A DNA stretch of 64,000 bases from Plut-88900 sp965116945. Lineage in GTDB: Bacteria; Chloroflexota; Dehalococcoidia; Plut-88900. The notes below the pieces were generated by a model. That model was not told the DNA's origin and searched no databases. It was given only the letters and a program-made list of their open reading frames with translations. Position numbers and translations under genes: made by a program. The DNA lies in assembly GCA_965116945.1 (NCBI GenBank), contig OZ220734.1, positions 434,001 to 498,000 on the forward strand, read 5' to 3'. Within the stretch, counting starts at the first letter, position 1. Each line of letters opens with the position of its first letter. This document shows, piece by piece, positions 16,825 to 24,847 of the stretch.

Positions 16825-17820
16825 ATGCACGTACTCATACTTGCCCCTTTCGAGGAAGAGAGTCTGAAGCGGCTGCGCGGCAACATGAAAGTTACCTACC
16901 GGCCGTGGACCGAGTCGCGGTCCCTTTACGATCCAGAGGAACTGGCAGAGTTTGTCAATGAGTCGGGGGTGGATGCGGTGGTGGTGGAGGCGGACTTCGT
17001 GCTGGAAGAGACGTTCGAGGAGGCACCGGGGTTGAGGTTCGTGGGGATTTGCCGCAACGCTACGACACAGATAGACGTGGATGCGGCCACGGAGGCGGGG
17101 GTTGTGGTAGTGAGCGCTCCGGGGCGCAACACGAGAGCGGTTGCGGAACTGGTGATTGGGTTGATGTTCGCTCTGGCCAGGGGAGTAGTCGGGGCGCATG
17201 GGTACGTGGCGGGAGGACGGTGGGAAGACCCGGTGTCGCCGTACCTAGACTTGAGGGGTGTAGAACTTGGAGGAAAGACGCTGGGGTTGGTGGGGTTGGG
17301 GAAGATCGGGTCGGAGGTTGCCATGATGGCGGGAGCCCTGGGACTGCGGGTGGTGGCGTCGGACCCCTATATCACTGCAGAGCAGGCGGTGGAGTCGGGT
17401 GCTAGTCTAGTCGAATTGGATGAATTGCTCGGCATTTCGGACTTTGTGAGCCTCCATTTGCCGGCAGGCATGAACGTGCCTACAGTGATAGACAGTCGAG
17501 CGCTGGGGCTGATGAAGCCAACAGGATGTCTCATCAATACATCTACACCGCAGGCGATGGACCAAACCGCTCTCCTCGAGGCCCTGAGGGGAGGGGAGGT
17601 TGGGGGCGTTGCACTAGACGTTCACGAGAGTCCTCCGATACCTTCGGGCCACCCTTTGCTTGCATGCGAGAACGTAATTTTGACACCGCACATCGGAGGG
17701 GCCACGGACGGTACGATAGCGCGGCATTCCCAGATGATGACCGAGGCGCTGGAGAGCTTTCAGGCAGGAAAGCGCCCGAAAAATCTAGTGAATCCAAAAG
17801 TTTGGAAGGGTGATGGGTGA
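16825..17820 (+). CDS. D-2-hydroxyacid dehydrogenase-like protein lacking catalytic Arg
   Basis: A 331-residue member of the NAD-dependent D-2-hydroxyacid dehydrogenase family, like SerA or glycerate dehydrogenase. The Rossmann loop GLVGLGKIG (about residues 155-163), the Asp after the second strand (VVASDPY), the LDVHESPP glutamate and TPHIGG histidine are present. The usual NTARG motif reads NTSTPQ, so the substrate-binding catalytic arginine is a Thr. This may mean altered chemistry or a non-catalytic role. The gene overlaps the FGGY kinase downstream by eight bases, so it belongs to the same sugar or sugar-acid pathway. The substrate is unknown. Confidence 0.87.
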   Translation: MHVLILAPFEEESLKRLRGNMKVTYRPWTESRSLYDPEELAEFVNESGVDAVVVEADFVLEETFEEAPGLRFVGICRNATTQIDVDAATEAGVVVVSAPGRNTRAVAELVIGLMFALARGVVGAHGYVAGGRWEDPVSPYLDLRGVELGGKTLGLVGLGKIGSEVAMMAGALGLRVVASDPYITAEQAVESGASLVELDELLGISDFVSLHLPAGMNVPTVIDSRALGLMKPTGCLINTSTPQAMDQTALLEALRGGEVGGVALDVHESPPIPSGHPLLACENVILTPHIGGATDGTIARHSQMMTEALESFQAGKRPKNLVNPKVWKGDG

Positions 17821-19315
17821 AGGGTCGGTCCTAGTACTGGACCTGGGTACGAGCAGCCTGAAGTGTGGTTTGTATTCGCTGGATGGGGAGATGATGGCCG
17901 AGGCTCGGGCGCCGATGAGGTATTTCACGCCTGCAGGACTTTCCGACATTGCGGTGGAGTTTGATCCCGAGGAAACCTGGAGTTTTGCCTGCGGGCTGGT
18001 ACGGGAGTGCCTTGGGAAGGCTGGGTTGAGGGGAGGGGATGTGGTGGGGGTGTCCCCGACCAGCCAGAGAGGCGGGCTTGTGCTGCTGGACAGGAAGGGT
18101 GGGGAGGTGTACTCGGGGCCGAACAGGGATGTGCGGGCGTTTTTCGAAGGGATGGAGATTGATGAGAGGGCGGGGAAGGAGGTTTACAAGCTGACGGGGC
18201 ATACGCCATCGTTCCTTTTTGCACCGGCGAGGCTGGCGTGGCTGCGGGCCAATGCTCCTGATATCGACGAGAGGATTGCCCATGTACTGCCGTTGGGAGA
18301 CTGGCTCGGGTACAAGTTGTCGGGGGAGGTGAGAGGTGAGAGGTCGGCATTGACAGAGATCGGGTTGATGCCGATTGCGGAAGATGTAGAACCTGACGGT
18401 CTGCTAGAGATGGTTGGCGTTGATGCAGACTTGCTGCCAAAGCTAAGCCGAGCAGGCGAACAAACGGGGGAGGTGACGGATACGGCGGCGAGGGCCACGG
18501 GGCTGGAAGCGGGGACGCCGTTAATAGCCGGAGGGCCAGATACGCAGGTAGGGCTGCTGGGGATGGGGGTGACGGAGCCGGGCGAGATGGGGGTTCTGGT
18601 CGGGTGGAGCGGGCCGCTGCAGATGGTGACTCTGGGGCCGTGTGTCGATTCGGAGCGGCGGACGTGGGCGGGGAGGCATGTGGTGGAAGGGAGGTGGGTG
18701 TTGGAGAGCACGACGACCGAAGCGGGTCGATCATTGGAGTGGCTAGCTCAAACCCTGGGCATGTCGAGGGAGGACGTGACATTTGAACCAGGAGTCGGCG
18801 ACGTCGGGGGTGGTTACCAGTCATTTGCATTTCTTGGACCGAGAATCATGAACGCGAAGAAGTTGGGGATGCAGATGGGAGGGATCATGTTTCCAACGCC
18901 CGTCGGGTATACAGGGATTGCTCGGCAGGAGCTGGTGAACGGTGCGCTGAAGGGGCTGGCGTTCGCAATCAAGGGGAATTTCGAGCAATTGGAGGATGTG
19001 TCCGCAATAAAGGCTTCCCGGGTGGGGCTGGGGGGAGGGGTAACGAGGGTGAAGGGGTTCGGGCAGCTGGTGGCGGACGTGCTGGGCAGGGAGATTTTGG
19101 TGGCGAGGGATAGGGATGCGACGCTGCTGGGGGCGTCGATGTGCGCGGCGGTTGGCGTCGGGGCGTACAATAGTCTGCCGGAGGCGGCGGTGGGGATGGG
19201 GGGAAAATATGAAACGGTCCAGCCGGACGGGGCTCGGGGGGAGGGGTTGGGGGAGGAGTACGAGAGATGGCTGGAGCTATACGAGAGACTAGACGATATA
19301 TCGGGAAGCATGTGA
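17813..19315 (+). CDS. FGGY-family carbohydrate kinase
   Basis: A 500-residue sugar kinase of the FGGY family (xylulokinase, rhamnulokinase and relatives). It has the N-terminal ATP/substrate motif VLDLGTSSLKCGLY, the PLGDWLGYKLSGE segment, the phosphate-binding IAGGPDTQVGLLGMG and the adenosine-motif VGLGGGVTRVKGFGQLVADVLG. I chose ATG 17813, three bases after GGAAGG, over GTG 17810. It overlaps the dehydrogenase upstream by eight bases and the class II aldolase downstream by one, so kinase then aldolase matches ketose phosphorylation and cleavage as in fuculose or rhamnulose breakdown. The actual sugar is not identifiable. Confidence 0.9.
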   Translation: MGEGSVLVLDLGTSSLKCGLYSLDGEMMAEARAPMRYFTPAGLSDIAVEFDPEETWSFACGLVRECLGKAGLRGGDVVGVSPTSQRGGLVLLDRKGGEVYSGPNRDVRAFFEGMEIDERAGKEVYKLTGHTPSFLFAPARLAWLRANAPDIDERIAHVLPLGDWLGYKLSGEVRGERSALTEIGLMPIAEDVEPDGLLEMVGVDADLLPKLSRAGEQTGEVTDTAARATGLEAGTPLIAGGPDTQVGLLGMGVTEPGEMGVLVGWSGPLQMVTLGPCVDSERRTWAGRHVVEGRWVLESTTTEAGRSLEWLAQTLGMSREDVTFEPGVGDVGGGYQSFAFLGPRIMNAKKLGMQMGGIMFPTPVGYTGIARQELVNGALKGLAFAIKGNFEQLEDVSAIKASRVGLGGGVTRVKGFGQLVADVLGREILVARDRDATLLGASMCAAVGVGAYNSLPEAAVGMGGKYETVQPDGARGEGLGEEYERWLELYERLDDISGSM

Positions 19316-19974
19316 TGAAATGGGAGTCGGAGAGGAAGATTGTAGTCGAGGCTGCGCAGCACCTGCTGCGCTTGGGGCTGGTGGCTGCGACGAGCGGCAA
19401 CGTGAGCATGAGGCTGGAGGGGGACTCGGGGGAAGGGTTGATTGCCATAACGCCCACCAGCATGGACTACGAGAAGATGACCGCAGAGGACATAGTTGTG
19501 GTGGACTACGACGTGGACGTGGTGGAGGGAGAGACCGTGCCTTCATCGGAGTCATTGACCCACCTGGCGGTGTACAGGGCCCGGCAGGACGTCCAGGCGG
19601 TTATTCACACACATTCCATATATGCGAGCGTGCTGGCCGTGGCTGGGGTGGCGCTGCCGCCAGTGCTGGACGAACTAGTAGCTTACCTGGGCGGGGCGGT
19701 AGAGGTGGCTGAGTACGGGTTCCCGAGCACTGAAGACCTGGGGGAGAAAGTGGTGCGGGCGATGGGAGAGAGGAACGCAGCATTTATACGCCACCACGGA
19801 GTTGTAGCGGCGGGTCGGGATATGCCGGACGCACTCAGGGCATGCGAACTGGTGGAAAGGGCGTCGCAGATATTCATACAGGCTCGGGCGTTTGGGGAAG
19901 TGGCGACTCTGCCGGATGAGATAGTGGAGGTGGAGAAGAGCATGTTCAGGATGAGGCAGGGGACGGCGGAGTAA
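19315..19974 (+). CDS. Class II aldolase/adducin family protein
   Basis: A 219-residue zinc aldolase of the FucA/RhaD/AraD family, which cleaves or epimerises ketose 1- or 5-phosphates. Seen are the phosphate/substrate loop SGNVSMR, PTSMDYEKM, the catalytic Glu region PSSESLTH, the zinc ligands in HTHSIYASV and the third His in RHHGVVAAG. ATG 19315 overlaps the kinase stop (TGATG). The glycine- and serine-rich phosphate-binding features favour an aldolase over a decarboxylase. With the kinase it probably yields DHAP or a similar C3 unit plus an aldehyde, which the dehydrogenase homologue might process. Confidence 0.88.
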   Translation: MKWESERKIVVEAAQHLLRLGLVAATSGNVSMRLEGDSGEGLIAITPTSMDYEKMTAEDIVVVDYDVDVVEGETVPSSESLTHLAVYRARQDVQAVIHTHSIYASVLAVAGVALPPVLDELVAYLGGAVEVAEYGFPSTEDLGEKVVRAMGERNAAFIRHHGVVAAGRDMPDALRACELVERASQIFIQARAFGEVATLPDEIVEVEKSMFRMRQGTAE

Positions 19975-20007
19975 ATTGATAGCGATACGTTCCGAAAAGG
20001 ACAAGGC

Positions 20008-20376
20008 ATGGTAACGATACCCGGTTTCCTCTTGCGCAGGCTTTATGTTAAGGGGAGCCTGAAGAACACGGAGTCGGGGGTGAGCTTTCAGCTGAAAAAC
20101 AGCCTAGGGTCAGGGTATGCGAAGGGGATGACGCCGGTGACGCTGGACGGGGTGGAGTACCCGATGGAGGAAACGTTCTTCAGCCTGGAGGGTGATGAGA
20201 CGGCATTCTCGGAGGTCTCGGACGAGAAGCGGTTCACGATAGCGCTAAACAAGACGATAACCGTTCACGTAAAGGGCGCCCACCTGGAGCCGGGGCAGCA
20301 CAGGATAGCGCTCGGATTCGTGGTGCCGGGGTTGGGACAGCTAGGATTCGACGTTAAGGACCGGATAAGGGAATAG
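20008..20376 (+). CDS. Conserved uncharacterised protein, beta-rich
   Basis: A 122-residue soluble protein beginning MVTIPGFLLRRLYVKGSL. It is rich in beta-strand-like alternation and ends with GLGQLGFDVKDRIRE. I recall similar small proteins in Chloroflexota genomes, sometimes labelled hydroxymethylglutaryl-CoA reductase; nothing in the sequence supports that label. The start ATG has an AAGGACAAGG ribosome site. It follows the aldolase by 33 bases and converges on the PPOX gene. Function unknown. Confidence 0.72.
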   Translation: MVTIPGFLLRRLYVKGSLKNTESGVSFQLKNSLGSGYAKGMTPVTLDGVEYPMEETFFSLEGDETAFSEVSDEKRFTIALNKTITVHVKGAHLEPGQHRIALGFVVPGLGQLGFDVKDRIRE

Positions 20377-20385
20377 GTCGGCCGG

Positions 20386-20841
20386 CTAGCGGTAGTCTTC
20401 CAGGTCCGAATAGCCCTGGTCGGTGGCAGAGTAGTCGTAGGAGTAGGTGCGGTGAGGTTGGAGGCGGAGGAGGGCCATGCCGAGGGGTCGGGGTTCGGCG
20501 GCGATTTTTGCGCCATCTTCATCACCTAGGTAACGGGACATGATTCCCTGGCGCCTTTCGAAGATGTCTTCGGTGATGATCTCGGCGGTGCAGTACATTA
20601 CGAGGCCCTTGTGGGGAGGCTGCTTGTCGTCGACACAGAAGGAGACTTCGGGGTCACGGGCTATGTTGGCGACCTTGGCAACCTTGAGCTCGGTGGGAAT
20701 CCAGATGCAGCCATCCTCGTAGGAGTACCAGACGGGGGAGAGCTGGGGGCCACCCTGGCGTCGGTTGACACCGAGAACGCCGACGTGTTTTCCGTCCAGA
20801 AACTCTCTGATTGCCTGTTCGCTCATTGTTGGAAGGGCCAT
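20386..20841 (-). CDS. PPOX-class flavin/F420-dependent oxidoreductase
   Basis: A 151-residue split-barrel protein of the pyridoxamine 5'-phosphate oxidase-like superfamily. The segments GVLGVNRRQGGPQLSPVWY, KVANIARDPEVSFCVDD and GLVMYCTAEI match the cofactor-binding barrel. In F420-producing bacteria such proteins often use F420 to reduce or detoxify substrates, and the cofE and F420:NADP reductase genes follow upstream on the same strand. Cofactor choice (F420, FMN or heme/biliverdin) is inferred from context. The 31-base gap to cofE suggests one transcript, npdG-cofE-PPOX. Confidence 0.85.
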   Translation of the reverse strand: MALPTMSEQAIREFLDGKHVGVLGVNRRQGGPQLSPVWYSYEDGCIWIPTELKVAKVANIARDPEVSFCVDDKQPPHKGLVMYCTAEIITEDIFERRQGIMSRYLGDEDGAKIAAEPRPLGMALLRLQPHRTYSYDYSATDQGYSDLEDYR

Positions 20842-20872
20842 TGCACTTGCCTTTCGTGTGATTAAGTATCAG

Positions 20873-21628
20873 CTATCGGAAGAGGTCTTTGGCGGGGTCC
20901 ATGACGAGGTCGGTGGCCCGGCCTTCGCCCAGGGGGACTCCGCTCCCCTTGATCACGGCCACGGGGCATCTTTCAAGTTTTCCGGTTACGAGTTCTGCAG
21001 CGGAGGCGAGCTCATCGGCTTCGGCGACTACGGTGACCTTAAGCTCACGACCATCGTCATCGTGCTGGCCGACATAATCCCGGAGCGGAGCCAGACCGGA
21101 GATGCCGATGGCTAAGTCTATGATCCCCTTTCGCCACGGTCTGCCGATGCTGTCGGAGATGATGACGGCCAGCTGGCTTCCGGTTTCGGATTCGAGGGTG
21201 GACCTGATGGCGCGGGCTGAGGCGTCGGGGTCTTCGGGGAGAAGGACGACGGCCTCTTCGAGGCCGACGTTTGAGGCGTCTACACCGGCGTTGGCGCAGA
21301 TAAGGCCATGGCGGGTCTCAGAGATTATGAGGTTCTGGTCCATCTTGACGATGCGGCTGCTCTCCTGGAGAACGGATTCAACATGTCGTGGGTCCTTGTC
21401 AAAGCGCCGGGCAATTTCCAGGGCCAAGGGGGAGGGAGTAAAGGAGTCCAGGGTGAAGACCCGGCCCTCGGCCTTGGATACAATCTTCTGCTTAACCACC
21501 ACCACGTCGCCGTCTTCAAGCAACACTTCGGCGGACCGGGCAGCCTCCATGATGATTCGGGCAACATCGTCGCCTTCCTTGACCTCGGGGATGCCTGGGA
21601 GGCCGAGGACCTCTACCCTGTTAACCAT
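20873..21628 (-). CDS. cofE: Coenzyme F420-0:L-glutamate ligase
   Basis: CofE (FbiB N-terminal domain) adds gamma-linked glutamates to F420-0 using GTP. The 251-residue length fits the stand-alone CofE form without the C-terminal nitroreductase-like domain of actinobacterial FbiB. Characteristic segments are VVKQKIVSKAEG, ICANAGVDASNV, VIISDSIGRPWRKGIIDLAIG and CPVAVIKGSGVP near the C-terminus. It is in a minus-strand run, npdG (21650-22327), cofE, PPOX, and lies about 5 kb from cofD/cofC, so the F420 genes are split between two operons. Confidence 0.96.
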   Translation of the reverse strand: MVNRVEVLGLPGIPEVKEGDDVARIIMEAARSAEVLLEDGDVVVVKQKIVSKAEGRVFTLDSFTPSPLALEIARRFDKDPRHVESVLQESSRIVKMDQNLIISETRHGLICANAGVDASNVGLEEAVVLLPEDPDASARAIRSTLESETGSQLAVIISDSIGRPWRKGIIDLAIGISGLAPLRDYVGQHDDDGRELKVTVVAEADELASAAELVTGKLERCPVAVIKGSGVPLGEGRATDLVMDPAKDLFR

Positions 21629-21649
21629 GAATGCAGACCAGAGAAGGCT

Positions 21650-22327
21650 CTAAAGGCCTGTTATTTTCACGGAGGCGTGGGACTTGTAGATACGGTTGAT
21701 GTTGAGAATCAGGGTTGTGAAGTCTTCCACGTAGCGGGAGTTCGCCAGGCCGCCACCGTTGACTGCGTGAATGCCATCTATGTCCTCGGCGAGTTGCATG
21801 ACGCTGGCCCTAGCTTCCTTGTCGCCGCCGCAGACTACAACGGAGCAGTCGATCTGCTCATTGTGGTCCATGAGGGTCTCGGCGCTGAGGTTCTGGAAGG
21901 CTGAGACGACAGTGGCGTCGGGTAGGACGGCCTGGGCCTGCTCGGCAGCAGAGCCTTCGTCTACAGGGATAGCCGTGATTTTGCCCTTGGCGAATAGGAC
22001 GGGCACTACAGTGTCAACAACGAGTTTGCTGCCTATGGAGTCGCGGAGGGCGCCCAGGATGTCGGCCTGGCCGGAATAGGGAACAGTGATGATAACTACG
22101 TCACCGGCAGCTACGGCTGGCTCGTTTTCCAGGCCGGAAGCCTTGCCGACGTTGGGGCCGAGCTTGTCAGCGGGGACGGCGGCGAGCATTTCGGTCAGTT
22201 TGTCGGCGGCGCCCGAAGCCCTCTCTGCGGAGCGGGAGCCGATAACAATGTCGTGGCCGGCGAGGAGGAAACGGAAAGCGAGGCCGAGACCCTCGGGGCC
22301 GGTCCCGCCGATGAAAGAGAGTATCAA
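21650..22327 (-). CDS. npdG: F420-dependent NADP reductase
   Basis: A 225-residue Rossmann enzyme of the F420-dependent NADP oxidoreductase (Fno/NpdG) family, exchanging electrons between F420 and NADP. The N-terminus FIGGTGPEGLGLAFRF is the dinucleotide loop and VIGSRSAERA holds the 2'-phosphate-recognising Ser/Arg. ITVPYSGQADIL and VSAFQNLSAETL are family segments. It is the first gene of the npdG-cofE-PPOX run and is divergent from the retropepsin-like gene across a repeat-filled gap. It probably supplies reduced F420 for the PPOX enzymes or NADPH for biosynthesis. Confidence 0.94.
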   Translation of the reverse strand: MILSFIGGTGPEGLGLAFRFLLAGHDIVIGSRSAERASGAADKLTEMLAAVPADKLGPNVGKASGLENEPAVAAGDVVIITVPYSGQADILGALRDSIGSKLVVDTVVPVLFAKGKITAIPVDEGSAAEQAQAVLPDATVVSAFQNLSAETLMDHNEQIDCSVVVCGGDKEARASVMQLAEDIDGIHAVNGGGLANSRYVEDFTTLILNINRIYKSHASVKITGL

Positions 22328-22429
22328 ATCATGCCTCCAAGGTAGGTTGGTGGGTCGGGGTCATTATACGGACGGGGGAGGGGGCGCGCCATACGATGCG
22401 CCGTTTGGCCGGGATGCGCGGTACTTTTG

Positions 22430-22775
22430 AACGGGAGGGGAACCCTCACCCCCTTGATCCCCCTCTCCCTTAGAGCCAATAAGGGAGAGGGGGAGAGAAG
22501 AACAGAGGGCAACCTGGGTGCCTTACACCCAGGTTGCCCTCTAGTTCAATACTGGGGAGAGGGGAGGGATACCGCACCAAATTCACGCCTCAGGCGCATC
22601 TACGACCTCGCGGGACTGAGGAATGACAGGGAGGAAGGGTGTAGATGGGGGAGACATACGAGACGGATTGACGAAGCTGGGCCACCCCCCGCTCGCACTT
22701 CGAAAGCCTCAGCACGAGCGGCCCAGCCCCCGGGGATGGATTCCCGATAGTCGGCGGGAATGAGGGATGGGGAGG
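22430..22775. repeat. Dispersed repeat block with composite element
   Basis: This region between divergent npdG and the retropepsin-like gene contains CCCTCTCCCTTA...AAGGGAGAGGGG (about 22461-22493), the variable hairpin copy D (22504-22542), an ATTCACGCC...GGCGCATCTACGACCTCGC module (about 22581-22612), a degenerate CACTTCGAAAGCCTCAGCACGAGCGG (about 22695-22720) and GGATTCCCGATAGTCGGCGGGAATGA. Any promoters for the two divergent genes must lie within or beside the repeats. Confidence 0.75.
22504..22542. repeat. Variable-stem hairpin, copy D
   Basis: A perfect 17-bp inverted repeat (22504-22520 paired with 22526-22542) with a five-base loop CCTTA. The outer end is AGAGGGCA rather than AGAGGCAG, and the inner stem ACCTGGGTG is unlike copies A to C. 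The flanks GAACA and TAGTTCAATACTG are conserved. The setting is between divergent genes, where a terminator would not be expected. Confidence 0.85.
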
Positions 22776-22816
22776 GGCGGGGGTTATAATGGGACTAGCT
22801 TGAGCAAGGAAATGGT

Positions 22817-23188
22817 ATGGGTACATTCTCGGTACAGGTGCAAGTAGGCGATGTTCAGGGTGGCCAATGGCTGAACGTAGAGGCGTTGGTTGATACAGGA
22901 TCGACCCATACGGTCATACCACAAGAGACGGCCCAAGCCCTGGGAATCGAGCGTTTGGAGGCTGTTCCGTTCCAACTGGCCGATGACCGGACCGTGGAGT
23001 ATGAGGCAGGGGAGGCCCGGGTGCGCCTGGGAGACCGAGAGAGGACGGTCCTGGTGGTGGTCGGGGAGTCGGGGGTGGGGCCGCTGTTAGGCGCAACGAC
23101 TCTGGAACTGTTCAACGTAGCGGTGGACCCGGTGGGGAGACGGCTGATCAGGGTGCCGGGATTGATGAAGGGGGTGGGGAGGCGCTAG
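22817..23188 (+). CDS. Retropepsin-like aspartyl protease domain protein
   Basis: A 123-residue single-domain protein with the aspartyl-protease motif ALVDTGSTHTVIP (Asp about residue 26) and the second hydrophobic-glycine motif LLGATTLELFNVAVD. This is the retropepsin/clan AA layout in which a homodimer forms the active site. Bacterial members are small and poorly understood. Start ATG 22817 follows a short AT-richer stretch. It is convergent with a metzincin-type protease gene 14 bases beyond its stop. The function is unknown and the fold call is fairly secure. Confidence 0.82.
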   Translation: MGTFSVQVQVGDVQGGQWLNVEALVDTGSTHTVIPQETAQALGIERLEAVPFQLADDRTVEYEAGEARVRLGDRERTVLVVVGESGVGPLLGATTLELFNVAVDPVGRRLIRVPGLMKGVGRR

Positions 23189-23201
23189 GTTTGGGTAGCG
23201 T

Positions 23202-23969
23202 TCAGTCCAGCCATTTGAGGACTCGTTCGATCTCCCTGCCGGTGAGGCCCTTGGTGCGGGCGAAGCGGGGCATGTTCCACCAATAGCCCATTATGGTGTC
23301 GGACCAGTTGGGTCTCTGGACAACAGGCCAGGAATCAGGGTGGCTAAGGCCAAGAGCGTGAAGAAGTTCATGTAGCAGGGCAGCGGTCTGGCCATTGCGG
23401 GAGCGGGCGTTGTCGGGCCAGGAGTCGTCCAGAAGGGCGGAGGCAGCGTTGGGGGTTGAGTAGGAACAGAGGGCTTCAATACAGATATCACCGAGCATGG
23501 CGAAGCCGGCGTCCGATTGTGTGTAGGAGAGTCCGCCAGCGTAGCCACCCATACCCCTGACCAGGGCCAAATAAACGTATTCCCTGGTCAAGGGTTTCCC
23601 TCTGTCCCGAAGTTCCCGCTTCAGAGCGGATATACCTTGTTCACGCCATTGGGCGATGGGGGTGCGGGATTCGAGGCGTTCGAGGGCATACCAGCTCAGA
23701 TTGACACCAAGAACGCCGTTTAGCCAGGCTCGGGCGTCGTAGATGGCGGGAAGCAGTCGATCATTTGGGGCCCTCAGGGGCCAGGTAATGAAGTAGGTAT
23801 CCTTGCGTAGAGGGATGGGTACACCGATGGGCTCACGATCGAGATCTGCAGGGTAAACGATAAGGATGACGATATTACGATCTACTACTGGTAAAACGGG
23901 GTGGGGTGGGGGGGTGCGACGAAGCCTATTTAGGACCGAATCCAGGAAGCCCAGAAGGAATACCTCCAT
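23202..23969 (-). CDS. Metzincin-type zinc metalloprotease
   Basis: A 255-residue protein with the extended zinc motif HELLHALGLSH (HExxHxxGxxH, about residues 200-210) and a following methionine in TIMGYWWNMPR that can serve as the Met-turn. These features define metzincins such as matrixins and astacins. The N-terminus has a short hydrophobic stretch (about 1-11) and another at 31-39, so export is possible but not certain. There is no propeptide cysteine switch that I can see. It lies tail-to-tail with the retropepsin-like gene. The natural substrate is unknown. Confidence 0.78.
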   Translation of the reverse strand: MEVFLLGFLDSVLNRLRRTPPPHPVLPVVDRNIVILIVYPADLDREPIGVPIPLRKDTYFITWPLRAPNDRLLPAIYDARAWLNGVLGVNLSWYALERLESRTPIAQWREQGISALKRELRDRGKPLTREYVYLALVRGMGGYAGGLSYTQSDAGFAMLGDICIEALCSYSTPNAASALLDDSWPDNARSRNGQTAALLHELLHALGLSHPDSWPVVQRPNWSDTIMGYWWNMPRFARTKGLTGREIERVLKWLD

Positions 23970-24083
23970 ACTGGATGTATGATAGAATTATACCCCCCAG
24001 CCGAAACACTACCTGTGTAAGTATCGTAGGGCCGACAGGCCATACAGGGACTCTTTGGAGGAAATCAGGGGTAGGAGGGTAAG

Positions 24084-24755
24084 ATGCCGGCTATAACGAT
24101 CCGAGGACTAATTGGAAGCGGCGCGTATATCATCGCGCCTGAAGTGGCGCGGGTGATGAACGTGCGCTACGTGGACCGACAGATTCTAAGCGAGGTGGCA
24201 CGTCACCTGGACACTTCCGTGGAAGAGGTCGCTGATATAGACCATGTTCCGTGGGGATTAAGGGGACGGATAGCCAAGGAGCTAGGCAGGGCCTTCGAGC
24301 AGATCTCCGCCGGACCGGTGGCACCGTTCGATCTCGGGCCCCACTATGTACCCACTGGGGACGTGCTCACGGAAGAGAAGTACGCCAATGCGCTGGAGTC
24401 TGTGATACACGACCTGGCGGAAGGCGAGAGCGTTGTGCTTGTGAGTCGGGGTGCGCAGCTAGTGCTGAAGGACCACCCGGGATCGCTGCACATATTCCTT
24501 CACGCTCCGCTGGAGGTGCGCATTCCACGAGTCATGGACTATTTCCACCTTTCGCGGGAGGATGCCGAGGCGAAGGTGGAGGAGATGGACAAGGCCCATA
24601 GGGCCTACATCAAGAAGTACTTCAAGGCTGACTTCGAGGATATGGAGCACTATGACCTGGTGATCAACACCCGGAAGATCAGCCTTCGGGAAGCGATCCA
24701 CATCATCATTTCGCTGGTGAACCAGAAGCAGGAGGCGGAGATGGCGCAAGCCTAA
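24084..24755 (+). CDS. Cytidylate kinase-like family protein
   Basis: A 223-residue P-loop-like protein of the cytidylate-kinase-like group. The N-terminus ITIRGLIGSGAYIIAPEVAR matches the nucleotide-binding loop position, but the classical GxxGxGK(S/T) lysine is absent (IGSGAY). VLVSRGAQLVL, FLHAPLEVRIPRVM and a DLVINTRKISL segment also match. True CMP kinases carry the lysine and the DIGT motif, so the substrate is uncertain. The start ATG has GGAGG a few bases upstream. It is monocistronic and ends in a strong shared terminator hairpin. Confidence 0.75.
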   Translation: MPAITIRGLIGSGAYIIAPEVARVMNVRYVDRQILSEVARHLDTSVEEVADIDHVPWGLRGRIAKELGRAFEQISAGPVAPFDLGPHYVPTGDVLTEEKYANALESVIHDLAEGESVVLVSRGAQLVLKDHPGSLHIFLHAPLEVRIPRVMDYFHLSREDAEAKVEEMDKAHRAYIKKYFKADFEDMEHYDLVINTRKISLREAIHIIISLVNQKQEAEMAQA

Positions 24756-24795
24756 CCCGTAGCTCCGCAGTCACAACTGAATAGAGAAAGGCAAC

Positions 24796-24821
24796 CGGCC
24801 CCGAGTTTGGACTCGGGGCCG
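24796..24821. terminator. Bidirectional terminator hairpin
   Basis: An 11-bp perfect stem (24796-24806 paired with 24811-24821, CGGCCCCGAGT) with a TTGG loop, between the convergent genes ending at 24755 and 24848. It is followed by ATCCATTTCC on the plus strand and by a weakly T-bearing sequence on the minus strand, so it probably works for both genes. Confidence 0.7.
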
Positions 24822-24847
24822 ATCCATTTCCGGGTGATCTCAGGGGC

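Noticed and set aside
20008..20376. Hydroxymethylglutaryl-CoA reductase as a name for the 122-residue protein
   Set aside because: HMG-CoA reductases are about 400 residues or longer, and none of their motifs is present.
24084..24755. Genuine cytidylate kinase (cmk)
   Set aside because: The P-loop lysine is missing (IGSGAY) and the CMP-binding motifs are not seen, so only the broader cytidylate-kinase-like family is claimed.
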